IMG/VR virus record: IMGVR_UViG_3300036407_000015
Span: 1 to 40,398 of that record
Length of the DNA stretch: 40,398 nucleotides
Reading direction: 5' to 3' (one strand)
From: a virus
The position numbers and the translations under genes were made by a program. Positions 29,705 through 38,648 of this stretch are shown in pieces (position 1 is the stretch's first letter; every line of letters starts with the position of its first letter). Below the pieces are notes generated by a model, which worked only from the letters and a program-made list of their open reading frames with translations, was not told the origin of the DNA and did no database searches.

Positions 29705-30970
29705 CTAGTCCTTAAGAGCAGCGGCTTGCCTTGCAAGGTAGCGCGAATTTAGCTCGGGTTTAAAGTAGTGCTTCCGCTTCATCCATATCAAGCCCTCACT
29801 TTTGGTGATCACAGCAACGTCTACCGGTCCACCAACGGTTTCAGAAGGCCTGGTTACCTTCTCCTTCAACGATTGAAGGTTGATTAAGGTTTCTGCGAGT
29901 TCTGCCATCTCATCAATCGGCAAGACACCTAAGATGCTCCGCATAGGAGTGGCATGCTGATCGCGTGCCTCATCAAGCACGGACTTACTGATGCGGCTTC
30001 TACCGCGATCAAGAATACTTTCAAGGTCTTTCAGCTCGGCTGGCGCGACGCCCGCAGCCTCACACACCTCCGAGGCTACTTGCTCCAGGCCAGAACCAAC
30101 GGCCTTCATCACAGAGGAATAGACGTCCCCGCTCATGCCTAGAGTGAATGTGTCGCTCATGGATGTTTGGGCAAACGCGCGCATCCAGGCGGGGACGTCA
30201 TAGTCAATTTTCATAGATGAGACTTCAACGGCAACATGTCTGCCCAGGAGAATGCCGAGGCCGCTGAACTCAATCATCTGTGGGAAAACGTCGTGTTCAC
30301 CGTAGCCGGCAAAAACCAGACCGGTGGTGCCGAAATACTCTCCAGGGTCCTGCAATACAGTGCGAACGGCGAGCTCAGCAACTCGGCCAACATCCTCAGG
30401 CATCGCCTCGGGCAGATGCTTACGATACAGCTCAATCCGTTCTACAAGTTCTCCAAGAATGGTCGCAACAGCTTCTTTTGCGAACGCGTCGTCGATACCG
30501 TCCGGATAGGCGGAAGCATCTACTGCCGCCGCGAGCTGCTCGATCTCTGCAGCGGCGCTCGCTGCGAAATCCTCTGGTTTAGTCTCCTCGGCTGGAACGA
30601 TTGCCCGCAAGGCAACCCTCAGGGCGACGTCAACTAGCCGCGTGCGGCGAACGTCGTCGGGGAACAAGCGTCTATCGTCACTAAGATAGTTGAAGAACTC
30701 GTTTGCATAGCCGACTAAATCGTTGAAGGACTGATCACCGAGCTGCCTGCGAAAGCATTTGATCACAATCTCCCACGGCACGCTAAGTAGGTCTGCTGAG
30801 TCAAAAATCATGAGTCCGACCGGATGCTGGTCAGACAATTGGAAGATTTTGTTAGCGCCCTTGAAGTACCGCTCCTCCTCGCCTTGAGATGTGGCTCTCG
30901 TGACGGTAGTGGCACTGTCTGCAGCGAGTACCACCGCTAGCCGGTTCATAACGCATACTTCAGCGGTCAA
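29705..30970 (-). CDS. Proteasome/HslV-like N-terminal nucleophile hydrolase
   Basis: The 421-residue product begins MTAEVCVMNRLAVVLAADSA. With Met removed, Thr becomes residue 1 and Asp lies at position 17, as in proteasome beta and HslV (T1...D17). ANKIFQLS then matches the K33 strand (K41 here, a seven-residue insertion), and PVGLMIFDSADLL matches the G-x-x-(G)-x-AD turn. The TTG start at 30970 is fixed by GAGGAGGGG seven bases before it, which places Thr at position 2. The C-terminal 200 residues are extra to HslV and include GGPVDVAVITKSEGLIWMKRKHYF. No ATPase partner is present. Confidence 0.7.
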   Translation of the reverse strand: MTAEVCVMNRLAVVLAADSATTVTRATSQGEEERYFKGANKIFQLSDQHPVGLMIFDSADLLSVPWEIVIKCFRRQLGDQSFNDLVGYANEFFNYLSDDRRLFPDDVRRTRLVDVALRVALRAIVPAEETKPEDFAASAAAEIEQLAAAVDASAYPDGIDDAFAKEAVATILGELVERIELYRKHLPEAMPEDVGRVAELAVRTVLQDPGEYFGTTGLVFAGYGEHDVFPQMIEFSGLGILLGRHVAVEVSSMKIDYDVPAWMRAFAQTSMSDTFTLGMSGDVYSSVMKAVGSGLEQVASEVCEAAGVAPAELKDLESILDRGRSRISKSVLDEARDQHATPMRSILGVLPIDEMAELAETLINLQSLKEKVTRPSETVGGPVDVAVITKSEGLIWMKRKHYFKPELNSRYLARQAAALKD

Positions 30971-31294
30971 CGAATCCCCTCCTCGTTTCTCAAAAACCTA
31001 CTATGGTGCCGCCGTCTGGAGAAGGGTCTTGAGCCAAGGTCAATCTAATCCCTCCCCTTCCGCGAGCCTGCCCCATTCCGGCTGCCACAATGACCTGTTT
31101 TCGACGGCAGCAACTCGTGCTTTTATTGATAGCCGCGCAGGACACCAATAGCGGATGTCAACAATTGATTGCTCTTCAGCAATAGATTGGAAATCTCACG
31201 GCGCGGCGACTATTGCGGGAACTCTAGATTATCTGATCCTACTTGGCACTAAGGCGCCAAACACAGCGACCGATAACTGGCTGGGGAGAGGGCT
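30971..31294. other. Divergent promoter region
   Basis: About 320 bases separate the minus-strand hydrolase gene and the plus-strand membrane protein gene, so promoters for both must lie here. A TTGACA occurs on minus near 31155, but no well-spaced -10 is clear. Short imperfect dyads are present; no RNA gene is seen. Confidence 0.35.
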
Positions 31295-32074
31295 TTGGCG
31301 TCAGTAGTGATGCATGCTCGTAAGTCGAAGCTCTGGGTTAAAGTAACTCTTGTGAGTGCGATAGCAGCTACAGCAGTTTTCCTGCTGGTCATCGGTTTGG
31401 GAGAGCCACTCTATAGGTCTTACGTGCAAGATAGCGCTAATCTAAACTTTGAAATTCGTGCTGAATACGACGTTGAAGGCGTTCGCTACACAGGCTCCTC
31501 TATTTGGAACATGGAAAGTTGGATTGCCAAGTTTCCGACCAGCGCGTCACGTCAATTTAGGGTGAGTGGCGAAGCTTTTGCGCTGGAAGGCGGCAGCCGC
31601 AGCCTGTTCGTTTTGCGTCGGGAGAAGCCAGCCGGTACTGGGTACAATGTCGGGCACTATCCAAGCTTGTGTGAACCTGTAGGGCCGTACTCCGTATCTC
31701 AGTCATTGGCTTGGCTACGTGAACAATTTGTTGGGCCCTGCGAAGTTGGAACATCAGCAGAAGCGAGACTGCCGACTCTCATAGAAATCGGTGACCTTGA
31801 AGATCCGTCAAGTATTCGAGAGTTGGCTTATAGCGCTCCCGATCCAAGTGGCGCTTGTCCTTCAGTCTGTCTTCGATCTCTCGAGGTGCAGCGTAGCTCA
31901 TTGCCGATCCGCACAGGGATTGACCAGAAACTTCCATGGCTCCGCGATTTAGATTTCGCCATGACCGACGTTGCCACCGGACAGGTTGGCGCCAGCGCGC
32001 GAAGCTCCGGCATGGGATTTAAGCTTCTCGACTTCTCAACTGAACTGGGCAACGGAAGGATGTACGAACTGTGA
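31295..32074 (+). CDS. Membrane-anchored protein coupled to lipase
   Basis: The 259-residue product has a basic N-terminus and one membrane segment (about 17-37, VTLVSAIAATAVFLLVIGL), then a large, probably periplasmic domain with four cysteines. TTG 31295 follows GGAGAGG by five bases; GTG 31307 and ATG 31310 are alternatives. It overlaps the lipase start (GTGA), so the two are coupled. It might be an immunity, chaperone or surface partner of the lipase. The family is unknown. Confidence 0.65.
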   Translation: MASVVMHARKSKLWVKVTLVSAIAATAVFLLVIGLGEPLYRSYVQDSANLNFEIRAEYDVEGVRYTGSSIWNMESWIAKFPTSASRQFRVSGEAFALEGGSRSLFVLRREKPAGTGYNVGHYPSLCEPVGPYSVSQSLAWLREQFVGPCEVGTSAEARLPTLIEIGDLEDPSSIRELAYSAPDPSGACPSVCLRSLEVQRSSLPIRTGIDQKLPWLRDLDFAMTDVATGQVGASARSSGMGFKLLDFSTELGNGRMYEL

Positions 32075-35000
32075 GTGCAAATCTCAACTACGCCATTTTA
32101 GCGATGGACGCATACGAAAGATCAAGCAACCCTCAGGGGGGCACTACACAACTCCCAGGCAATACTCAGTTTTTCGACGAGTCGCATGGCCCTGACTTCC
32201 ATGCATATGCATACCAGCAAGACGGCCAAGTCGTGATTGCTTACCGCGGCACGGACCAAATCCCTCAAGATTCGTTCTCTGGTTGGACAGCGGCCACTCC
32301 CTTCGCGACCCTCTCTTCCCAACTCGCCGACGCCTTTGCTTTCTACAAAGCTGTGGACGCAGCAACAAACGACCCGATTGTTTTGGTTGGTCATTCACTA
32401 GGAGGAGTTTTAGCCGGAATTGTTAGCGCGTTCCATCATCGGACCGCGGTAATTTTCGACACACCAACTTTTGCATTTGGCATCGGAGAGATCTACGCGG
32501 CCATTCTAAATGCGTTCTCTGCTCCTCCTGATCCTGTAGGTCTATACTGGAAGGATATAGTTTATGGACCTGACGTGACATATGCGGATATTGTAGATCC
32601 AGTATCAACCTATCGAGCATTCCACGTTGAAGGCGATGCGACCTCCTTCTTAGCTGTAGCTGGCAAGCAGTGGCTTATTCCTCCTTCTGGGGATACTGAT
32701 TTGTCGCCGGTAGATCTTCATAATCCAGCCCTAGCGGCCATATTGCTCAAGGCTGAGCAATACCGAAGTGATCTGCCCGCTCCCGGAGGTTGGGAAGACG
32801 GCGGGTCTTACGTGCTCAAAAGTCTTTTTGACAATACGGTTGCGCAAAGGGCTGGCTTCTCCTCAGCTCAGAGTGACTTTGGCGGGTCAGGCTTGGCCGA
32901 TCACATGATAAGGGCTATCGCGTATTCAGGATTTAGTAGCGGAGGCCCTGCGGGCGATCTAGCATTGGGCGCACTGCTCAACGATGCGACAGATATTGGC
33001 GATGCCCTCTCGTTAGCATCAAACAACTCAAGCGATTCCGATGCAGTTGCGCAGATGTTAGCGGACTTCGCCACAGTTTATGCCGGTGCTGCGGCGCTCA
33101 GCGGTGCTAGCGATGGGGCAAGCTCCGGAGTTCTCAATCATCAAAATAGTCAAACAGCCAATGTCGTGAATGTCGACCTGTCAGATGAGACGTGGACAGC
33201 AGTAGGTGGGGGGTCGTTAAACGAAGATGCCTTACGCGAAGAAATCACCGAGTACATCTTTACTGAAGCCGAATTAAATCAAGATTGGCGTGACCTTATG
33301 GACGCTGCCGGCTTGATGGACATGATCGACACAGCGGGCTTCGACTTGGGCGGACCAGCTAGCTTTGTTGCTAGCAGCGAATTGGATCAGTCAGCCAGTT
33401 TGTTTTGGGTCTCTGGTGGTGCGACGGATATAAAGGCCAGTAGCGGAAATGACGTGATTATCGCATCCAGCGAAAACGCTTCAGGTTTCACCATCAATAC
33501 CGGTGGCGGAGTGGACATGCTCGTCGGCTCTGAAGGGTCTGACACCTTCATCCATGATCCTGAGTTCTATAACGAGTGGGATTGGGTGGGCGCCTGGGGA
33601 TTAGACGGGAACGACACTTTCGAGGGCGTAGGATACGCTTCTGGAGGCGCCGGTGCTGACACCTTTGATGAGGTGGGAGCTGCTTTCGGTGGAGGAGGCG
33701 GCGACACGTTCAAAAACTCACAGGGAGTATTTGTGAGTGGGGGAGATGGCACAATAGAACTTTCTGGTAGTGATTTCTACTATCTTACCTTGGTTGAAGA
33801 CGAAGGCATAAGTGAAGAAGATCTAATCCAGGGCGATATTTACAAAGCCATTCAAGACGAAATGCCAGAGGATGCTTATATCGCCGGCGCGCTTGTGGTC
33901 AATTCCAAAAACGATACCGTTAAAATAAACGGAGTTGAACTCGGGAACCCACTTGCAATTAAGACTGATGACTACGAATGGTATATTGATATACCTGATC
34001 CTCTTTATAGAGACACTAAGTATATCGTGTACGATTCGGCTAATGACTTCCTGTTTCAGTACGAGGACGGTGTTCTTCACGTGTTCACCGGCTACGCAGC
34101 TGACAAAAACGATCTCACAGAAGTTCTCAGACTAATCGGTTGGGAAAACGGAGATCTAGGAATAACGATTCCGGAGATCCAATTCGGAACACAGAATCTA
34201 ACCACAGGGGAGTGGCGGGAGTCATTTTGGACGGTCCCACCTGAGGCGGCAGAACGTTTAGATTGGTTAAATGTTGATGTTTCAACTACCCTCAAGCCTG
34301 ATGGATGGCTCGTAGATTTTGTTGAAGCAGAAGCACCTGTCGTAGGTGATGACGGAAACAATGTTCTCGGCGGTAGTGACAACACCGACACCCTGATCGG
34401 TGAGGCTGGTAATGACGAGCTCATTGGCGGACTGGGCAATGACACTTATCGTTATCGATATGGTGACGGTGATGACGTCATCCGAGAAGATGACAGTGGT
34501 GGGGCTGAAGACATATTGCAACTGAGCGGTATCAATCTGCAGAGCGGAGTCACTTTATCGGCTAGCGGCAACGACTTGCTCATTTCAGTCGCTGAGTCGG
34601 CACCTGGATCTAGTAATCAAGGCACCATTGTTATCGAGGACTACCTCCGAACCGGGACTGAGGATGGGGTTGAAATCTTAATGGATAGTGTAGGCAATCT
34701 TCTCACCAAAGAAGATGTCTTCCGTATTGCCTTTGCGAACTCTTCCGGCGGTGTGACCCGAACAGGGACCGAATGGGACGATCAGCTTTATGGCACCGAG
34801 CTGTACGATGAGTTCCGCGGCGGTGCTGGCAACGATTATATCGGAACATATGATGGAAACGATCTTCTGTTCGGAGGCGACGGTGCAGATTATCTGTACG
34901 GAGACGCTGGCAATGACACGTTGTTCGGCGAAAACGGAGACGACTACCTCCACGACGAATCCGGTGATGACTTCATCTATGGTGGGGACGGGAATGATAC

Positions 35001-35292
35001 GTTCGTGAACAGAGAGGGAAATGATACTCTCGAAGGTGGTCAGGGTGAGGACCTGTTTGTGTTTGACGAGAGCTACTCACGTCGCACTGGATCAGATCTG
35101 GTAACCGATTTCCAAGTCGGGGTTGATAAGATCCACATCAACCGAGCTTTGGAACGAAATTTCTCGGAAGTAATGGCCGGCGCTCAAGAGATGAATGGAG
35201 ACACTTGGCTTCACATCAACAATGGTGATGTAATTGTGCTTCAGGGCGTCGGCATAAGTTTGCTGACTTCATCTGATTTTATAATCACTTGA
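32071..35292 (+). CDS. RTX-repeat class 3 lipase
   Basis: The 1073-residue protein has an N-terminal lipase domain: AYRGTD (about 57-62, oxyanion region) and VGHSLGG with nucleophile S109, the GXSXG elbow of class 3 (triacylglycerol) lipases. The middle is acidic and repeat-rich. Nonapeptide Gly/Asp-rich calcium-binding repeats occur at about 770-800 and 905-1000 (GGDGADYLYGDAGNDTLFGE), and the end is typical of type I secretion signals. It should be exported and fold with calcium outside. GC is clearly lower than in the phage genes. No ABC/MFP transporter is in the window. Confidence 0.88.
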   Translation: MSANLNYAILAMDAYERSSNPQGGTTQLPGNTQFFDESHGPDFHAYAYQQDGQVVIAYRGTDQIPQDSFSGWTAATPFATLSSQLADAFAFYKAVDAATNDPIVLVGHSLGGVLAGIVSAFHHRTAVIFDTPTFAFGIGEIYAAILNAFSAPPDPVGLYWKDIVYGPDVTYADIVDPVSTYRAFHVEGDATSFLAVAGKQWLIPPSGDTDLSPVDLHNPALAAILLKAEQYRSDLPAPGGWEDGGSYVLKSLFDNTVAQRAGFSSAQSDFGGSGLADHMIRAIAYSGFSSGGPAGDLALGALLNDATDIGDALSLASNNSSDSDAVAQMLADFATVYAGAAALSGASDGASSGVLNHQNSQTANVVNVDLSDETWTAVGGGSLNEDALREEITEYIFTEAELNQDWRDLMDAAGLMDMIDTAGFDLGGPASFVASSELDQSASLFWVSGGATDIKASSGNDVIIASSENASGFTINTGGGVDMLVGSEGSDTFIHDPEFYNEWDWVGAWGLDGNDTFEGVGYASGGAGADTFDEVGAAFGGGGGDTFKNSQGVFVSGGDGTIELSGSDFYYLTLVEDEGISEEDLIQGDIYKAIQDEMPEDAYIAGALVVNSKNDTVKINGVELGNPLAIKTDDYEWYIDIPDPLYRDTKYIVYDSANDFLFQYEDGVLHVFTGYAADKNDLTEVLRLIGWENGDLGITIPEIQFGTQNLTTGEWRESFWTVPPEAAERLDWLNVDVSTTLKPDGWLVDFVEAEAPVVGDDGNNVLGGSDNTDTLIGEAGNDELIGGLGNDTYRYRYGDGDDVIREDDSGGAEDILQLSGINLQSGVTLSASGNDLLISVAESAPGSSNQGTIVIEDYLRTGTEDGVEILMDSVGNLLTKEDVFRIAFANSSGGVTRTGTEWDDQLYGTELYDEFRGGAGNDYIGTYDGNDLLFGGDGADYLYGDAGNDTLFGENGDDYLHDESGDDFIYGGDGNDTFVNREGNDTLEGGQGEDLFVFDESYSRRTGSDLVTDFQVGVDKIHINRALERNFSEVMAGAQEMNGDTWLHINNGDVIVLQGVGISLLTSSDFIIT

Positions 35293-35440
35293 TCTTATAG
35301 ACTAGCGTTTAGTTAGATCTGTCTTTACAAGCATTAGCGTTACTGCCGGTGGCAGTGGCGCAGCTAACTACCATAAACAATCCTAGCTGGACCGCTTAAC
35401 GACCCATAGAGTCTTAAGTGAGACATGTGCTTGGAGGTGG

Positions 35441-36112
35441 TTGGTTGATGCAGAGGTAGAGCAGTCCAAGATGGCTCATGAACATAGCTCTGACCTGACG
35501 CCGAGGGGGCTCACGCCGCAGAAAGCAGCGCAGTATGTCGGGATCAGCTTGAATGCTTTCATGGCACTAGTTGGCGAAGGCAGGCTACCAGCACCAGTTC
35601 TGATCGGCTCTCATGCGCTTTGGGATCGACATGCGATCGATCGCTATTTCGATATTGCCGGCGACAAGACTCCTGACTTGGAAGCATGGCAAGGCATGCT
35701 GGAAGTTGTATTTCCCGAGTTAATCGCCCAAGGGAGACAAGAAGCCGCGGCAACTAAGCCTTTTCGTCCGAAGCGATACTCAAGCTGGACAGAAATGCCT
35801 GAAGGCCCCGCACGTGATCGACGTCGGGCCAGAGAGGATGCAAGGGAGCGAGCGGAGATACGCAAGAGCCCGCTGGGCAAGTGGGAGAAAGTTGCGCTGT
35901 GGGAACTCTACCGACGTCGTGACCAATGGCTCGATGCGAATGTAATGGCAGGAGTAACGTTCAGAACGCATGGGGCGCTAAAGGCACGAGGTTACGTTAG
36001 CACTCGTAACGACGAACACGGCAACGTGCAGTACTGGCAAATCAATCAGAAGGGCATCGAAGCTGTCCAAGATATACCGGAAGAGCCGTCACCAAAATAC
36101 AGGAAGCGCTGA
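35441..36112 (+). CDS. HTH protein, AlpA/excisionase-like N-terminus
   Basis: The product (up to 223 residues) has an N-terminal winged-helix pattern: LTPQKAAQYVGISLNAFMALVGEGRLPAPVLIGSHALWDRHAIDRYF (about 23-71), like MerR/AlpA-type excisionases. A middle charged helical region and a C-terminal domain (ALWELYRRRDQWLDANVMAGVTF...) follow. TTG 35441 lies three bases after GGAGG; ATG 35471 is the other start. It may be an excisionase or regulator of the element. Confidence 0.65.
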   Translation: MVDAEVEQSKMAHEHSSDLTPRGLTPQKAAQYVGISLNAFMALVGEGRLPAPVLIGSHALWDRHAIDRYFDIAGDKTPDLEAWQGMLEVVFPELIAQGRQEAAATKPFRPKRYSSWTEMPEGPARDRRRAREDARERAEIRKSPLGKWEKVALWELYRRRDQWLDANVMAGVTFRTHGALKARGYVSTRNDEHGNVQYWQINQKGIEAVQDIPEEPSPKYRKR

Positions 36113-36365
36113 CGCCGCGCTGCTTGCGAGTTGACTGACTGCAAGACCAAGCTTCGCCGTAGGTGGCTGGAAGTGCATCGAGGCCCCATGCGGGTGGGAA
36201 TAGATGTTTTGAAAACACATCTACAAAAAGGCGCCGGCTCTGTCGCTGAGATAGGGCGGGTTGTGGACCTGCAAGGTCCGCATCCCAGAGGGCGCAACGC
36301 GTCCCGCCCGGCCTGCTCGCGGTGAACCACTTGCGTCACGTTCTCCTAATACTCTTTCTTAGGTG

Positions 36366-36989
36366 TCATGACGTAATCGGGTCACCCTTTGCTATCCGCC
36401 GCTTGTAGGTTGACAGGCTGATACCCAAAGCCCTGGCCTTTGCAGTCATGCTCTCTGACCTCGGCTTTGCACCCTTCTTCCGTCTGGCTCGCTTTGCGGC
36501 TTCTCTATTCAGCCGGCGTTCTCGATCGCGCTTCAGTTCATCCTCAGCGTCAATTGTGCGGATCTTCAGTTCTGTCCGCTCGTCCTTAGTCAGGTGCAGC
36601 GCCATCCCAGCCGCTCGAGCTGACAAGAGCACTTCGCTGTCGTTCACGAACGGATATGCAGCATGTTCAAAGGGCGGCATCTTCATCAGCGCGCAGAACC
36701 ACTCCAAATGTTTCACAGTAGGGCCGCGCTTTGTCACGACTTGAGTGGCTCCCAAAATGTTGCTGATCACCGCTATCCATCCGTGAGCATCCTTCCAGCC
36801 TACCTGGCCGGCGGCAACGCGATGCTTCATGAGCCGCTTGACCTCGTTCCAGCGCTGGAAAGCCCGAACGAATGGCCTTGCGAGGTCGTGCTTGCTCCGC
36901 TGAGTGACATAATCATCAAGGGCGAAATAGCCCCAGACCGTATCACCACGAGCGGCGATGTCCTGTCCGGGGCCTTCCCAGTGCTTCAA
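36366..36989 (-). CDS. HTH-tailed hypothetical protein coupled to RNase H
   Basis: The 207-residue protein has a charged helical middle (DELKRDRERRLNREAAKRARRKKGAKPRS) and a C-terminal HTH-like end (TAKARALGISLSTYKRRIAKGDP). TTG 36989 overlaps the RNase H stop (TTGA) and follows AAGGTG. A DNA-binding role is probable; a replication role is possible but unproven. Confidence 0.6.
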   Translation of the reverse strand: MKHWEGPGQDIAARGDTVWGYFALDDYVTQRSKHDLARPFVRAFQRWNEVKRLMKHRVAAGQVGWKDAHGWIAVISNILGATQVVTKRGPTVKHLEWFCALMKMPPFEHAAYPFVNDSEVLLSARAAGMALHLTKDERTELKIRTIDAEDELKRDRERRLNREAAKRARRKKGAKPRSESMTAKARALGISLSTYKRRIAKGDPITS

Positions 36990-37756
36990 GCCGCCACACC
37001 TTCATTGTCATTTGCCGACATCGCCAGCAATCGCCCCTGTTCGGCCAACTCGTCGGCCCGCTCGTTCCCAGTCTCTCCAGCATGGCCCCGGACCCACTCG
37101 ACAGATACTTGGGGCAAGTCCTGCATCAGCTTGTGGGTGCGTTTCACCAGGTCGATATTTTCGATCTGGCCTCCTTTTCGCTTCCAACCGCGCGCTGCCC
37201 ATGCTTTGCCCCATACCGTCGCCACTTTAAGGGCATATTGGCTGTCGGTATGAACAATGGTGGGCTCGTCTCGGAAGGGGATCCAGATCCATTCGAGACA
37301 ATTCACCAATGCAGTCAGTTCCATGCGGTTATTGGTAGTGGTGCGCTCGCCTCCGTACGCTATCCATGTCTCATACGCTTCGTGGTAGTCGACATACGCC
37401 CATCCCCCCGCGCCTGGGTTTGGGCTGCAGCAACCATCGGTATAGAAAACGTGATCCGCATTGGTCGATCGGGCCGATGGGACCAGCGCAAGCGAGGCCT
37501 CGGAAGAGCGCCCGCGACGTGGAACAGCCTGTTTCGGCTCACTACGACGATCTTGCGACCGCTTGACAACTGTGGCTTGAATCTGGAGCAGGAAGCTCCG
37601 ACAAGACTGTCCTTTGCTGGGAAATTTATGGTAGGTGCCCGCCAACATCTGCGCGTGGAAGGCAGCCTGCCGCTCTGAAACGATACTGTTCACGTCATGT
37701 CCGTGAGCAGCCAGCCAGGTCCTGAGAATGCCCAGTTCTTCCGGGAATTGGTACAT
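36986..37756 (-). CDS. Ribonuclease HI with N-terminal extension
   Basis: The 256-residue protein carries a complete RNase HI domain from about residue 101: YTDGCCSPNPGAGGWA (D107), NNRMELTAL (E146), HTDSQYAL (D171), RGHAGETGNERAD (H225, D235). All four acidic catalytic residues and the histidine are present, so it should hydrolyse RNA in RNA:DNA hybrids. The first 100 residues are extra to the enzyme and include Cys/Arg-rich text. RNase H genes on phages serve primer removal in replication. It couples to the downstream gene by overlap. Confidence 0.9.
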   Translation of the reverse strand: MYQFPEELGILRTWLAAHGHDVNSIVSERQAAFHAQMLAGTYHKFPSKGQSCRSFLLQIQATVVKRSQDRRSEPKQAVPRRGRSSEASLALVPSARSTNADHVFYTDGCCSPNPGAGGWAYVDYHEAYETWIAYGGERTTTNNRMELTALVNCLEWIWIPFRDEPTIVHTDSQYALKVATVWGKAWAARGWKRKGGQIENIDLVKRTHKLMQDLPQVSVEWVRGHAGETGNERADELAEQGRLLAMSANDNEGVAA

Positions 37757-37780
37757 GGGACACCTACTCCACTACTGCCA

Positions 37781-38089
37781 TCATGAGTACTTTTCCAAAG
37801 CTGCCAAGGCCGCCGCCAATTGGACTTGCGCAGTGGTGGTCATACACAGAACCGCATCAGCTGCAGCGCCCTTGAAGTTGAGCGCTATCATCGCTTCTAG
37901 ACCCTCCAACAAGGCGCGGGTCTCAACGAGCGGATCTACGAACGCGGCATGTGCGGTTATCGGGAGAGAATCAGCGTCCTCATTCCACTGGCTAAGATCG
38001 TGGTCGGTTCGTGCGATTACCGCCTGCTTCAAGCGGGCACGGCGAACGCGGCGACAAGGCATAGCTTCGCTGGACATGGCAGGTGACAT
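37781..38089 (-). CDS. Hypothetical protein
   Basis: The 102-residue product is Ala-rich and helical in its C-terminal half (TRALLEGLEAMIALNFKGAAADAVLCMTTTAQVQLAAALAALEKYS). GGAG lies nine bases before ATG 38089. It sits between RNase H and the AlpA operon on the same strand. No family is recognised. Confidence 0.55.
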   Translation of the reverse strand: MSPAMSSEAMPCRRVRRARLKQAVIARTDHDLSQWNEDADSLPITAHAAFVDPLVETRALLEGLEAMIALNFKGAAADAVLCMTTTAQVQLAAALAALEKYS

Positions 38090-38145
38090 GTTGAAAATCT
38101 CCGTTGATGTTGAGGGAGTAGAGGGCGGCTAGGCCGCCCGGGTCA

Positions 38146-38361
38146 TTATCGAGTTGAGTGAATCAGTTCGGCGAATGCCTGAGACAGACTAAAGAGATCT
38201 GGATCAGTTAGCGTCGGGTCGAACTTAGCCCGCGTCGCCATTTTAATCTCTTCATAGTCGGCATTGTAATCCGCTCCTCGGATCAGATGCGTTGCGACAT
38301 AGAGAGCCGCTTGGACGTCATTGAGCCGGACAATAGGACCGGAAGCATGTTCCTCTCCCAT
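38146..38361 (-). CDS. Small hypothetical protein coupled to AlpA-like gene
   Basis: The 71-residue product starts MGEEHASGPIVRLNDVQAALYVATHLIRG and is predicted alpha-helical. Its start overlaps the AlpA-like stop (TGATG), so it is co-translated with it. The function is unknown. Confidence 0.6.
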   Translation of the reverse strand: MGEEHASGPIVRLNDVQAALYVATHLIRGADYNADYEEIKMATRAKFDPTLTDPDLFSLSQAFAELIHSTR

Positions 38362-38546
38362 CAGGCATTCCCTTCAGCCATACGGGCAAAGGCTTCCTCG
38401 ACAACGGAATCCTTCCAGCGCACGGCCTTAGGTCCGACCTTCTCCCCTTTGGGGAACAGGCCTTTTTTGATCCACGAGTAGACGGTCTTATCGGAAATCC
38501 CGCGCTTGGCAGTGATTTCCTTCATCGAGCGATATGTATCTTCCAA
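38361..38546 (-). CDS. AlpA-family excisionase/regulator
   Basis: The 61-residue protein has the AlpA/excisionase winged helix: MKEITAKRGISDKTVYSWIKKGLFPKG, then VRWKDSVVEEAF. I chose TTG 38546 because AAGGAGAG lies seven bases upstream; the frame extends to GTG 38591 with no ribosome-binding site. It may direct excision or regulate the integrase, as AlpA-type proteins do in P4-like elements. Confidence 0.75.
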   Translation of the reverse strand: MEDTYRSMKEITAKRGISDKTVYSWIKKGLFPKGEKVGPKAVRWKDSVVEEAFARMAEGNA

Positions 38547-38598
38547 AGAGTCTCTCCTTCGTTTAAGCATCGTGTAGAGGCTTTGTCTCACACTTAAT

Positions 38599-38644
38599 GG
38601 TTCTTGTCAATATCGAGAACTTTGAAGTTGGATTAGGAGAACTT
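38599..38644. promoter_or_regulatory. Operator-like repeats between AlpA and XRE genes
   Basis: GAGAACTT occurs at 38615-38622 and 38637-38644, exactly 22 bp apart (two helical turns), and GTTCT-N11-AGAAC makes an inverted pair (38600-38620). A minus-strand TTGACA overlaps at 38605-38610. This fits a repressor-controlled divergent promoter. Confidence 0.5.
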
Positions 38645-38648
38645 AAAA

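Noticed and set aside
36131-36325. 64-codon plus-strand frame downstream of the HTH protein
   Set aside because: No ribosome-binding site, mixed composition, and no supporting context.
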